From positions 40,637 to 53,950 of the forward strand of contig DINE01000016.1 in the NCBI GenBank assembly GCA_002425935.1: a stretch of 13,314 bases of DNA. Reading direction: 5' to 3'. Positions 1 to 8,344 of this stretch are shown in pieces. Every line of letters begins with the position of its first letter. Position 1 is the first letter of the stretch. The notes below the pieces were generated by a model that saw only the letters and a program-made list of their open reading frames with translations, was not told the DNA's origin and did no database searches. The position numbers and the translations under genes were made by a program. The stretch comes from Bacteroidales bacterium UBA5548. Lineage in GTDB: Bacteria; Bacteroidota; Bacteroidia; Bacteroidales; UBA932.

Positions 1-6
1 TAGTTT

Positions 7-40
7 GAGGGCTTACCGAAAGGTTAGCCCTCTTTTTTTT
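7..40 (+). terminator. Intrinsic terminator hairpin before hisG, probable his leader attenuator
   Basis: An 11-bp stem (7-17 paired with 22-32, one T-T mismatch) closes a GAAA loop at 18-21 and is followed by eight T residues at 33-40. This is a textbook Rho-independent terminator shape. Only 13 nt separate the T run from the hisG ATG at 54, too little for a promoter between them. The hisG transcript therefore probably starts upstream and reads through this hairpin, which would make it an attenuator. The alternative is a terminator of an off-window gene with a his promoter overlapping it. The leader itself lies outside the window, so no leader peptide or anti-terminator can be seen. Confidence 0.8.
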
Positions 41-53
41 ACAACCATTTATT

Positions 54-905
54 ATGATTAGAATTGCGATTCAGGCAAAAGGACGATTAAGTGACGAGAG
101 CATGCAATTGCTCTCAGAAGCAGGTCTCTCCATAGAGGAGAGTAAAAGAAAACTACTCGCAAAGTGCGGCGACTTTCCAATGGAGGTATTGTTTCTTAGA
201 GATGACGATATCCCCGGTGCGGTTGCCATGGGAGTGGCCGATATTGGCATTGTAGGATTAAACGAAGTTGAGGAGAGGGGGCTTAGCATTGATATTGCCC
301 ACTACCTTGGGTTCAGCAAGTGCAGAATATCTCTTGCTGTTCCAAAAGTGGCAGAGTATAAGGGGCTAGACTTTTTTAACGGGAAAAGGGTAGCAACCTC
401 TTACCCGGCAATACTCTCATCTTACTTTGCAGAGAAGGGGATAAAGGCAGAGATTCACAAAATTGCAGGCTCTGTAGAGGTTGCGCCGTCGGTGGGTATG
501 GCTGATGCAATATTTGATATTGTCAGCTCAGGGGGAACTCTCATCACTAATGGATTAAAAGAGGTTGAAAGAGTCTTCTATTCCGAGGCAGTGCTTGTGA
601 GCAACAGAGATCTGGATGCTGTAAAAAGGGCAGAGGTCAACCAGCTAGTAGGGAGGTTTGAGGCTGTGGAGAGAAGCCGTGGTATGAAGTATATGCTATT
701 AAACCTGCCTGAAGAGAAGATTGAAGATGCAACAGTCATTCTTCCCGGCATGAGGAGTCCCACAATTCTCCCACTTGCTCAAAAGGGGTGGTGTTCGATT
801 CACGTTGTGGTGGAGGAGAAGGATTTGTGGTCGAAAATTGAAAAACTTAAATCAATAGGTGCTGAGGGAATACTCGTTTTGTCACTGGAAAAAATATTAC
901 CGTAA
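54..905 (+). CDS. hisG: ATP phosphoribosyltransferase, long form (HisG)
   Basis: HisG catalyses the first, committed step of histidine synthesis, ATP + PRPP to N1-(5-phosphoribosyl)-ATP, in the cytoplasm. At 283 residues it is the long form: a catalytic part of about 205 residues followed by a C-terminal ACT-like regulatory domain that binds histidine. The PRPP-binding loop is visible as DIVSSGGTL at residues 155-163. The C-terminal domain ends with the family-typical stretch around GAEGILVLSLEK. Being long form, it needs no HisZ partner, and none is seen. The ATG follows an A/T-rich leader without a Shine-Dalgarno site. Its stop codon shares one base with the hisD start (TAATG), so the two are probably translationally coupled. 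Feedback inhibition by histidine is expected from the family, not shown here. Confidence 0.97.
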   Translation: MIRIAIQAKGRLSDESMQLLSEAGLSIEESKRKLLAKCGDFPMEVLFLRDDDIPGAVAMGVADIGIVGLNEVEERGLSIDIAHYLGFSKCRISLAVPKVAEYKGLDFFNGKRVATSYPAILSSYFAEKGIKAEIHKIAGSVEVAPSVGMADAIFDIVSSGGTLITNGLKEVERVFYSEAVLVSNRDLDAVKRAEVNQLVGRFEAVERSRGMKYMLLNLPEEKIEDATVILPGMRSPTILPLAQKGWCSIHVVVEEKDLWSKIEKLKSIGAEGILVLSLEKILP

Positions 906-2197
906 TGAAACAATACACCGAACCGGCTAAAGATAGATGGCCCCAGCTAATATCAAGACCTGCAGATGATAATTCTGTAATTGAACTGAGGGTCTCAGAG
1001 ATCATTGACCTTGTTAGGAAAGGAGGAGATAAAGCGCTTTATGAACTTACCGAGAGGTATGACGGAGTTAAATTAAGTTCACTATTTGCAGGCAGGGATA
1101 TGTTTACAGAAGCGGAGTGTAAAATTTCGGACTCGCTTAGAAGTGCAATTGATGTTGCTGCCCAGAATATTGAAAAATTTCACTCAGCCCAGAAAAGAGA
1201 TGATGTAGATATTACAACAGCCGACGGAGTGAGATGTCTTCTAAAGTACAGACCAATTGAGAAGGTGGGTTTATACATTCCCGGAGGCACGGCTCCCCTC
1301 TTTTCGACTCTATTAATGCTTGCAATTCCGGCTAAAATTGCGGGGTGTAAAAAGATAACCCTTTTTACCCCTCCCGGGAGAGATGGTGCAGTAAACCCTG
1401 CTATTGCATATGCCGCTCTTAAGGCCGGAGTTACACAGATTGTAACTATAGGCGGAGCACAGGCAATAGCTGCAATGGCTTTTGGAACAGAGAGTATAGA
1501 GCGGGTTGACAAAATATTTGGCCCTGGAAATAGCTATGTTTCTGTTGCAAAACAGCTCGTAAGCAAATATGTCTCTATTGACATGGTTGCCGGGCCATCC
1601 GAGTTAATGGTAATGGCCGATGAGACATCTATTCCGGAATATGTGGCAGCAGACCTTCTGTCACAGGCAGAGCACGGCGCCGATTCTCAGGTAATTCTGC
1701 TCTGCAACAGCAAAGAGCTGGCAAGAAGGTGTATTTCTGAGGTAAACATTCAGAAATCTGATTGCCCAAGAGCAGATAAGATAGATGGTGCTTTGTCTGA
1801 AAGCAGGGTTATAATCTTCTCAAAAATAGACGATATGACTGCCTTTGCAAACTATTATGCTCCGGAACACCTTATAATCTCACTTAAGAATCCGTGGGAG
1901 ATTGCAGATAAAATCGATTCGGCAGGAAGCGTTTTTATAGGACACTTCTCACCTGAAAGTGCCGGAGATTATGCCTCGGGGACAAACCACACCCTCCCCA
2001 CAAGCGGATGGGCACGCTCTGTCGGCTCACTTTCGCTTTTAAGTTTTATGAAGAGTATAACATTCCAGGAGTTATCTGCCAAAGGAATTGAAAGGCTGGC
2101 TCCGGTTATCTGCGCAATGGCAGATGCAGAGGGGCTCTATGCACATAAAAGAGCAGCTCAGATAAGAACAAAAAAGAGGAGAGACATTTATGAATAA
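905..2197 (+). CDS. hisD: Histidinol dehydrogenase (HisD)
   Basis: HisD is the zinc enzyme that oxidises L-histidinol to L-histidine with two NAD+, the last step of the pathway. Its 430 residues match the usual family length. The zinc ligands can be placed by motif: Q254 and H257 in SQAEHG, D355 in SAGDYASG and H414 in GLYAHKRAA. The catalytic Glu-His pair is E321-H322 in YAPEHL. The GPGNSYV and AGPSE motifs are also present. It overlaps hisG by one base and hisCB by 8 nt (2190-2197). A purine-rich stretch, GAGGAGAG, at 2176-2183 near its 3' end precedes the hisCB start and is one of the few Shine-Dalgarno-like sites here. I see no missing key residue. Confidence 0.97.
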   Translation: MKQYTEPAKDRWPQLISRPADDNSVIELRVSEIIDLVRKGGDKALYELTERYDGVKLSSLFAGRDMFTEAECKISDSLRSAIDVAAQNIEKFHSAQKRDDVDITTADGVRCLLKYRPIEKVGLYIPGGTAPLFSTLLMLAIPAKIAGCKKITLFTPPGRDGAVNPAIAYAALKAGVTQIVTIGGAQAIAAMAFGTESIERVDKIFGPGNSYVSVAKQLVSKYVSIDMVAGPSELMVMADETSIPEYVAADLLSQAEHGADSQVILLCNSKELARRCISEVNIQKSDCPRADKIDGALSESRVIIFSKIDDMTAFANYYAPEHLIISLKNPWEIADKIDSAGSVFIGHFSPESAGDYASGTNHTLPTSGWARSVGSLSLLSFMKSITFQELSAKGIERLAPVICAMADAEGLYAHKRAAQIRTKKRRDIYE

Positions 2198-3854
2198 CAG
2201 GAGTTTTGATTCAGAGTGTAAAACAGATCAGCTGTTTCCGGAATCAATAATCAGAGATAACATTAAGAGGCTGGTGCCATATTCAACCGCGAGAGATGAG
2301 AGCAGTATTTCATTCGGAACTTATATGGATGCAAATGAAAACCCCTATAATACTGGATATAACAGATATCCTGACCCTCATCACAAACGGCTTAAACAAG
2401 AGCTGGCATTAAAAATGGGGACCATTGATCAGGATATGATCTTTGCAGGGAACGGCAGCGATGAGGCAATAGACCTTGTAATAAGAGTTTTTTGCACCCC
2501 CGGGGTTGATAATGTTGTATCAATCTCTCCTACATACGGGATGTACAAGGTAGCAGCATCCATAAATGATGTAGAGTACAGAGAGGTGCCGTTGCGGAAT
2601 AATTTCGCTCTCGATCCTGAAGCCATTCTTAAGGCCACAGACGAAAAATCCAAGATTATATTTTTGTGTTCACCGAATAATCCTACAGGCAACCTTCTTG
2701 AAAAGAGCTCTGTAATCAGAGTTATTGAGAACTTTAAAGGCATAGTCGTAATCGATGAGGCGTACTGCGATTTTTCGTCTGAAGAAGGGTTTGTTCCTCT
2801 TCTTAAAGTTTATAATAATGTAGTTGTGTTGCAGACTATGTCCAAATCGATGGGTATGGCAGCATTAAGAGTGGGATTTGCTTTTGGAGATAGCAGAGTT
2901 ATCTCATATATGAACAGAGTTAAATATCCCTATAACCTTAACAGAGCTAGCCAGGAGGCTGCGATTAGAAGAATTCGCGAAGGGTCTAGGAGTCTTGGGA
3001 TTATAATTTCTGAGAGGGAAAGAGTCTCCCGTCGCCTTAATGAATCACCTGAGGTCATTAGAGTTTATGAGAGTGAAACGAATTTTCTGCTGGCAAGATT
3101 CAAAAATGCTTCGGGTATGTATAAATTTTTAACGGCAAACGGAGTAATAGTGAGAGACAGAAGCAGAACTCCGGGTTGCGAAGGTTGCCTAAGAATAACT
3201 ATTGGCAAACCTTCTGAGAACGATAGACTGTTATCACTGATATCAGGGTATGGAAAGGATAAGTTTATACTTCCTCCAAATCCATTCATAGAGATAAGCA
3301 GAATAACCGCCGAAACAGCAATTACTCTAAAGGCCGATTTCACAGGAGGAGGACTCTCATTAATAAATACCGGGATAGGATTTTTAGACCATATGCTCAA
3401 TCAGATTACAACTCACGGCGGATTATCACTTGAGCTGGACGCATACGGAGACACTCAGGTTGATTTCCACCATACAACTGAAGATGTTGCTATTGTTTTG
3501 GGAGAGGCCCTAAACCGCTATTTTAAATCTGTTGTGAACAACAGAAGATATGGTTTTTCTCTTCCAATGGACGAATCACAAGCGTCTGTACTGATAGATT
3601 TAGGAGGTAGAGCCGGATTTAAATGGGATGTTGTGTTCAGTGGTGAAAAAATCGGAGATTTTCCATGCGAAATGTTAAGCCACTTCTTCTCTTCTCTCTC
3701 TACTTCAGGAAAATTTACTCTTCACATTAAGGCAGAGGGAGAGAATGACCATCACAAAGCAGAGGCTGTCTTTAAAGCCTTCGCAAGGTCTCTAAGTATG
3801 GCGCTTGAGACAGATTTATCTGAAAAATTTCCAAGCAGTAAAGGGGTAATCTGA
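2190..3854 (+). CDS. hisCB: HisC-HisB fusion: histidinol-phosphate aminotransferase + imidazoleglycerol-phosphate dehydratase
   Basis: One 554-residue ORF holds two enzymes. Residues 1 to about 355 are HisC, a fold-type I PLP aminotransferase (imidazole acetol-phosphate + Glu to histidinol-phosphate). It has DANENPYN near the N-terminus, SPNNPTG, and the PLP lysine K219 in TMSKSMGMAALRVGF. Residues about 366-554 are HisB dehydratase (imidazoleglycerol-phosphate to imidazole acetol-phosphate), about 189 residues against a usual 195 or so. The dehydratase shows GIGFLDHML (395-403), DFHHTTED (425-432) and a second metal-binding HH at 521-522 with E525. The linker is short (about 10 residues, ILPPNPF) and the join is in frame. 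The two activities are consecutive pathway steps. The HAD-type histidinol-phosphatase domain common at the N-terminus of HisB in this phylum is absent. The N-terminus is about 18 residues longer than typical HisC, so a slightly later start is possible. Confidence 0.95.
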   Translation: MNNRSFDSECKTDQLFPESIIRDNIKRLVPYSTARDESSISFGTYMDANENPYNTGYNRYPDPHHKRLKQELALKMGTIDQDMIFAGNGSDEAIDLVIRVFCTPGVDNVVSISPTYGMYKVAASINDVEYREVPLRNNFALDPEAILKATDEKSKIIFLCSPNNPTGNLLEKSSVIRVIENFKGIVVIDEAYCDFSSEEGFVPLLKVYNNVVVLQTMSKSMGMAALRVGFAFGDSRVISYMNRVKYPYNLNRASQEAAIRRIREGSRSLGIIISERERVSRRLNESPEVIRVYESETNFLLARFKNASGMYKFLTANGVIVRDRSRTPGCEGCLRITIGKPSENDRLLSLISGYGKDKFILPPNPFIEISRITAETAITLKADFTGGGLSLINTGIGFLDHMLNQITTHGGLSLELDAYGDTQVDFHHTTEDVAIVLGEALNRYFKSVVNNRRYGFSLPMDESQASVLIDLGGRAGFKWDVVFSGEKIGDFPCEMLSHFFSSLSTSGKFTLHIKAEGENDHHKAEAVFKAFARSLSMALETDLSEKFPSSKGVI

Positions 3855-3861
3855 TAAAGTT

Positions 3862-4452
3862 ATGGTAGCAATTATTGATTATGGCAGTGGCAATATCTTC
3901 TCACTCTGCAACGCGGTTAAAAGAGCCGGGTTTGAGCATGAAGTGACATCTGACACTAGGGTTATTCAGCAGGCAGATAAAGTAATTCTTCCCGGTGTAG
4001 GAGAGGCGTCAGAGGTTATGAGAGAGATTGAGAATAGAGGGATCAGAGAGACAATTTTAAATCTTAAGGTTCCTGTTCTTGGGATTTGTATTGGAATGCA
4101 GGTTCTCTGTTCGTACAGCAGTGAGGGTGATACCAAATGTCTTGGAGTATTTCCGGAGAGTGTACAGAGACTCAGAGGAGAGGGTGTGAAAATTCCCCAT
4201 ATGGGCTGGAACAGGGTTAATTACAGTGGGAGTGCTCTTTTTGAAGGGATCAAAAACGGAGAGTGGTTCTATTTTGTGCACTCATTTGCGCCGGAAAGTG
4301 GTATTTGTACAGAGGCGGTTACCGATTATGGGGTTGAGTTTGCCTCAGTACTGGCAAATGAGAACTTTTTCGGGACACAATTTCACCCGGAGAAGAGCGG
4401 AAGAGTTGGCGACAGGTTTCTTAAAAATTTCCTGACAATAAATTCAAAATAA
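3862..4452 (+). CDS. hisH: Imidazole glycerol phosphate synthase, glutaminase subunit (HisH)
   Basis: HisH is the class I glutamine amidotransferase that hydrolyses glutamine and passes ammonia to the HisF cyclase. At 196 residues it is the normal length. The catalytic triad is visible: nucleophile C76 in LGICIGMQ, and H175 and E177 in QFHPEKSG. The N-terminal IDYGSGN and LPGVGE motifs are typical of the family. The gene starts 7 nt after hisCB. A 44-nt A/T-rich gap separates it from hisA, the largest gap in the operon, in which I see no hairpin or promoter. Its partner hisF is encoded two genes downstream. Confidence 0.97.
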   Translation: MVAIIDYGSGNIFSLCNAVKRAGFEHEVTSDTRVIQQADKVILPGVGEASEVMREIENRGIRETILNLKVPVLGICIGMQVLCSYSSEGDTKCLGVFPESVQRLRGEGVKIPHMGWNRVNYSGSALFEGIKNGEWFYFVHSFAPESGICTEAVTDYGVEFASVLANENFFGTQFHPEKSGRVGDRFLKNFLTINSK

Positions 4453-4496
4453 GAGAATTACGTATTGAATTAACTAATTAAAAAATGCATTAAAGA

Positions 4497-5246
4497 GTGG
4501 AGACAGATAAATTCAAAAAATTTGAGGTAATCCCGGCTATCGACCTCTTTGAGGGGAGGTGCGTTAGACTTACGAAAGGGAGTTACAGTACAGTAAAGGA
4601 GTATTCATCAGATCCGGCAGAGGTCGCTAAAACATTTGCCGGAGCAGGGTATAAACGACTGCATGTTGTAGATCTGGAGGGGGCCAAATCCAGTCGTCCT
4701 GTCAATTTGAGGGTTTTAGAGAGAATTTGCTCAATAGAGGGGCTGGAAATACAGTTTGGAGGTGGTATAAAAAGTTACGAAAGTGCCAGGCTTGCTTTTG
4801 AGGCGGGAGCAACTGACATTATTTGCGGAAGCATAGCTGTAGAAAGTTCCGAAGTGTTTGGAGCTATTGTTTCTGGATTTGGCCCGGAGTGGATTATTGC
4901 CGGTGTTGATGTAAGAGATGAAAAAGTTTCGGTAAAAGGATGGACAGAGCAGACAGATAAAACAATATATGATGTTATTGAAAGTATTACTGCAATGAAT
5001 GTTTTGAGGTTTATATGTACTGACATATCAAAGGATGGCCTTCTTGAAGGGCCGGCTACGACGCTGTACAGGAGGCTAAGATATGAGTTTCCGGATATAA
5101 CTCTCATTGCAAGCGGAGGAGTATCATCTGAGAAGGATATTTATGACATTGCAGAGACGGGTGCAGACGGCATTATTGTGGGGAAGGCATTTTATGAAAA
5201 CAGAATTGACACTAAAGATTTAATGAGATGGTTGCAAAAAGAGTAA
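4497..5246 (+). CDS. hisA: ProFAR isomerase (HisA), GTG start
   Basis: HisA is the (beta/alpha)8-barrel isomerase converting ProFAR to PRFAR, the fourth step of the pathway. The general acid/base aspartates are D16 in IPAIDLFEG and D138 in IAGVDVRD. The phosphate-binding glycine motifs FGGGIKS and ASGGVSS are also present. The 249-residue length is normal. No ATG is available: an in-frame ATG at 4485 runs into a stop at 4491-4493, so GTG at 4497 is the first usable start, about 10 residues before the conserved barrel begins. The 3' end overlaps hisF by 19 nt, which suggests translational coupling. A sequencing error in the 5' gap is possible but not needed to explain the gene. Confidence 0.95.
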   Translation: METDKFKKFEVIPAIDLFEGRCVRLTKGSYSTVKEYSSDPAEVAKTFAGAGYKRLHVVDLEGAKSSRPVNLRVLERICSIEGLEIQFGGGIKSYESARLAFEAGATDIICGSIAVESSEVFGAIVSGFGPEWIIAGVDVRDEKVSVKGWTEQTDKTIYDVIESITAMNVLRFICTDISKDGLLEGPATTLYRRLRYEFPDITLIASGGVSSEKDIYDIAETGADGIIVGKAFYENRIDTKDLMRWLQKE

Positions 5247-5992
5247 TTCCGTGCCTTGATGTGTACGAGGGAAATACGGTTAAAGGGGTCAATTTTCTAA
5301 ATCTCAGGGTTATGGGAGACCCTGTTGAGATGGGGAGAGCATACTCTCTTCAGGGGGCAGACGAGCTTGTCTATCTTGACATAAGTGCAACAAATGAGGG
5401 GCGAGGAACCTTTCTGTCACTGGTGAGAAGGGTCGCAGAGACATTAAACATCCCCTTTACGGTAGGAGGGGGTATATCAACCCCAGACGATGCCGCTCGT
5501 CTGCTCGACTCAGGTGCGGATAAAATTTCACTCAACAGTGCTGCACTCAGAACGCCCGGTTTAATTGATAAAGTGGCAGGTAGGTATGGCTCTCAGTTTG
5601 TTGTCGTGGCAGTTGATGCAAAGCTTTCCGCTGAACGGTGGAGTGTAATGTGTAACGGTGGAAAAGTGAGCACAGACAGAGAGTTGTTTGAGTGGGCTAA
5701 GGAGGCGGTGTCGAGAGGTGCCGGGGAGATTCTCTTCACCTCGATGAATAATGACGGGACAAAGTCCGGTTTTGCAGTTGAGGCACTCGATAAATTAAGC
5801 CGATTGCTCTCTGTTCCTGTAATTGCATCCGGAGGTGCAGGCGCAAAAGAGCATTTCAGAGACCTCTTTTTAAACACCAACGCAGATGCGGCACTTGCTG
5901 CCTCTGTATTTCATGAAGGGACCATTCCTGTGCCTGAATTGAAGCAATATTTGGATAGATGTGGTGTTCCTGTGAGAATTATAGAGAGTTAG
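5228..5992 (+). CDS. hisF: Imidazole glycerol phosphate synthase, cyclase subunit (HisF)
   Basis: HisF takes ammonia from HisH and converts PRFAR to imidazoleglycerol phosphate plus AICAR, the latter feeding purine synthesis. The catalytic aspartates are at canonical numbers: D11 in KRVIPCLDV and D130 in VVAVDAK. Phosphate-binding motifs TVGGGIS and ASGGAGA are present, and the 254-residue length is typical. The sequence around ELVYLDI and GEILFTSMNNDG is characteristic of HisF rather than HisA. The start overlaps hisA by 19 nt. A 27-nt gap leads to hisIE. Confidence 0.97.
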   Translation: MVAKRVIPCLDVYEGNTVKGVNFLNLRVMGDPVEMGRAYSLQGADELVYLDISATNEGRGTFLSLVRRVAETLNIPFTVGGGISTPDDAARLLDSGADKISLNSAALRTPGLIDKVAGRYGSQFVVVAVDAKLSAERWSVMCNGGKVSTDRELFEWAKEAVSRGAGEILFTSMNNDGTKSGFAVEALDKLSRLLSVPVIASGGAGAKEHFRDLFLNTNADAALAASVFHEGTIPVPELKQYLDRCGVPVRIIES

Positions 5993-6019
5993 AGAATAAT
6001 AAGCAAATTATAGTAAAAT

Positions 6020-6637
6020 ATGGATAAAATTATTGTAGAAAAAACGATACCTCAGAGTGCGTTTAAAGATCCACAGCAACTTGTTCCTGCAATCATTCAG
6101 GATGATAAGACCCTTAAAGTTCTTATGCTGGGGTATATGAACCAGGAGTCGTGGAATAAAAGTGTTGAGACTGGTCTGGTCACCTTTTTCAGCCGTTCAA
6201 GACAACGACTCTGGACAAAGGGTGAGAGTAGCGGCAACTTTCTAAAGATTATAAGCTGCAGTACTGATTGCGACACTGATACTCTCTTGATAAGGGTAGA
6301 TCCTGCAGGTGCAGTATGTCATACCGGTTCGGTAAGCTGCTTTAATGGAAGGGATAGCGAAGGATTTCTGGGAAAGTTGAACGAGGTTATAAAGAAGAGA
6401 CACGAACAGATGCCCCAAGGCTCTTATACAACTAAGCTATTTACAGATGGGGTTGAAAGAATTGCAAAAAAGGTAGGAGAGGAGGCGGCCGAAACAATAA
6501 TTGAGGCTGTAAAGGGGGATAAAAAAAGATTGGTATACGAGGCCGGTGACCTCATATACCATCTTATAGTGTTGCTTGAAAACAGCGGACTCTCTCTTAA
6601 AGATATTGAAGAAGAGCTGTTTTCAAGAGTAAGGTAG
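6020..6637 (+). CDS. hisIE: Bifunctional PRA-CH/PRA-PH (HisIE)
   Basis: HisIE performs the second and third steps: the C-terminal pyrophosphohydrolase turns PR-ATP into PR-AMP and the N-terminal cyclohydrolase opens the ring to give ProFAR. Residues 1 to about 115 are the cyclohydrolase, with metal residues D83, D85 and D87 around C84, and the other zinc cysteines C100 and C107 in VCHTGSVSC. Residues about 133-205 are the pyrophosphohydrolase, with the acidic helix KKVGEEAAETIIEA. The 205-residue length is normal for the fusion. It is the last gene of the operon; its stop lies 2 nt from the stop of the convergent fhs gene, and I find no clear intrinsic terminator in between. Confidence 0.96.
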   Translation: MDKIIVEKTIPQSAFKDPQQLVPAIIQDDKTLKVLMLGYMNQESWNKSVETGLVTFFSRSRQRLWTKGESSGNFLKIISCSTDCDTDTLLIRVDPAGAVCHTGSVSCFNGRDSEGFLGKLNEVIKKRHEQMPQGSYTTKLFTDGVERIAKKVGEEAAETIIEAVKGDKKRLVYEAGDLIYHLIVLLENSGLSLKDIEEELFSRVR

Positions 6638-6639
6638 AA

Positions 6640-8301
6640 TCAGAACAGGCCTGAGATATTGCCGTCATTGTCAATGTCAATCCTCTCAGATGACGGCTCT
6701 TCAGGCAATCCCGGCATCCTCATTATCTCTCCGGTGATAGGAACCAGGAATCCCGCCCCTGCTGCAATCTCTATCTCCCTTACGGTAATTACAAAGTCTT
6801 TAGGGCGTCCGAGCAATTCAGGATTGTCGGAGAGTGACTTCTGAGTCTTGGCCATACATATTGCAAGCCCGCCCAGCCCAAGACTCTCAATTTTCTTAAG
6901 GTTTGCTTTTGCCTTTGCTGTATAGTCAACGGCCTCTGCTCCATATATCTTCTTAGCTATTGTCTCAATCTTTTGTTCAACTGAATCACTCAGAGGATAG
7001 AGCGGAGCAAAATTCGGGCAACAATCCTTAGTAGCCTCTACAACCATTTTAGCAAGTTCCTCTGCACCTTCGCCCCCTTTGGCCCATACATCTGCTATGG
7101 TTGCAGGGATATTTCTGCTCTTGCAGAAGTTAAGTATAAAATCAAGCTCCTCCTGTGAGTCTGTCACAAAGCGGTTGATTGCAACCACAGGGTTGAGGCT
7201 GAATAGTCTGATATTCTCCACATGCTTCTCGAGATTCTCAATCCCTTTTGAAAGTGCCTCAACACTTGGGGTTTTAATATCTTTAAGAGCCATTCCGCCA
7301 TGATATTTCAAAGCTCTTACGGTAGCTACAAGTACAGCTGCGTTTGGAGACAATTTTGCACTGCGGCATTTAATATCAAGGAACTTCTCTGCGCCCAGGT
7401 CAAAGCCGAAACCGGCCTCGGTAACGGTAAAGTCAGTAAGTGACATTGCTGTCTGGGTTGCAATCACAGTATTGGTCCCCTGTGCTATGTTTGCAAAAGG
7501 TCCTCCGTGAATGATTGCAGGAGTCCCCTCTATTGTCTGTACCAGATTTGGCTTAAGTGCATCTTTAAGTAGCGCGGCCATAGCACCCTGAGCATTCAGA
7601 TCTTTTGCGTAAATGGGTTTTTTGTCAAATGTGAAGCCGATAAATATGTTTCCGAGCCGGTTTTTAAGGTCGGTCATATCTTTTGAGAGACATAAAATTG
7701 CCATCACCTCAGATGCTGCAGTTATGTCAAATCCGGTCTCGCGCGGAATGCCGTGTGTTGTACCTCCAAGACCAACCACAATTGTTCTCAGAGATCTGTC
7801 GTTCATATCCATAACACGCTTCCAGGAGATGGTCCTCGGGTCTAAATTCAGTGAACGGGTTTTACTCTGAATATTGTTGTCAATTAGCGCTGCAAGGAGG
7901 TTGTGTGCCTTTTCGACTGCTGCGAAATCCCCCGTAAAGTGAAGATTAATATCCTCCATAGGAAGCACCTGAGAGTATCCTCCGCCTGTTGCTCCGCCCT
8001 TGATTCCGAAAACAGGGCCAAGTGAGGGTTCTCTGAGAACAACAACCGATTTTTTACCTATTCTGTTAAGTCCCTGCGAAAGTCCTATTGAAACTGTAGT
8101 CTTCCCCTCCCCTGCAGGAGTAGGTGAGATTGCAGAGACCAGTACGAGTTTTCCGAATTTTGTTCTGTCTATATACTTCAAAGGCAGTTTGGCCTTATAC
8201 TTACCATAGAGTTCCAGATCATCCGGATCTATACCTAACTTTTTTGCAACATCTCCAATGGGTTGCATCTTAATCGTGCGGGCAATTTCCAAATCTGTCA
8301 T
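6640..8301 (-). CDS. fhs: Formate-tetrahydrofolate ligase (Fhs)
   Basis: Fhs makes 10-formyl-tetrahydrofolate from formate, THF and ATP, feeding purine synthesis and other one-carbon reactions. Motifs seen include the P-loop TPAGEGKTT (residues 61-69), GIKGGATGGG, TEAGFGFDLGAEKF, KGGEGAEEL near the middle, and CMAKTQKSLSDNP. The 553-residue length matches the family (about 555). The reading frame is open to an ATG at 8358, but I place the start at 8301 (MTDLEIARTIKMQPI). The extra 19 residues are low complexity, and a consensus -7 promoter element lies at 8345-8352, inside that extension. The gene is divergent from dsrC and convergent with hisIE. Its product is linked to the his pathway only indirectly: AICAR from HisF is formylated using 10-formyl-THF. 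Confidence 0.96.
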   Translation of the reverse strand: MTDLEIARTIKMQPIGDVAKKLGIDPDDLELYGKYKAKLPLKYIDRTKFGKLVLVSAISPTPAGEGKTTVSIGLSQGLNRIGKKSVVVLREPSLGPVFGIKGGATGGGYSQVLPMEDINLHFTGDFAAVEKAHNLLAALIDNNIQSKTRSLNLDPRTISWKRVMDMNDRSLRTIVVGLGGTTHGIPRETGFDITAASEVMAILCLSKDMTDLKNRLGNIFIGFTFDKKPIYAKDLNAQGAMAALLKDALKPNLVQTIEGTPAIIHGGPFANIAQGTNTVIATQTAMSLTDFTVTEAGFGFDLGAEKFLDIKCRSAKLSPNAAVLVATVRALKYHGGMALKDIKTPSVEALSKGIENLEKHVENIRLFSLNPVVAINRFVTDSQEELDFILNFCKSRNIPATIADVWAKGGEGAEELAKMVVEATKDCCPNFAPLYPLSDSVEQKIETIAKKIYGAEAVDYTAKAKANLKKIESLGLGGLAICMAKTQKSLSDNPELLGRPKDFVITVREIEIAAGAGFLVPITGEIMRMPGLPEEPSSERIDIDNDGNISGLF

Positions 8302-8344
8302 TTTAATAAAATTTGATGTAAAACAATTACTTTTTATTATAAAA

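Noticed and set aside
1..8. TAGTTTG resembling a Bacteroidota -7 element (TAnnTTTG) for hisG
   Set aside because: It is one base short of the consensus, its -33 element would lie outside the window, and transcription would start inside the terminator stem.
2190..3854. HisCB fusion as an assembly frameshift artefact
   Set aside because: Both domains are intact and in one frame with a plausible linker; no homopolymer or broken motif lies at the junction.
6661..6697. 8-bp inverted repeat GCCGTCAT / ATGACGGC downstream of hisIE as an operon terminator
   Set aside because: The loop is 21 nt, no T run follows, and it lies within well-conserved fhs coding sequence.
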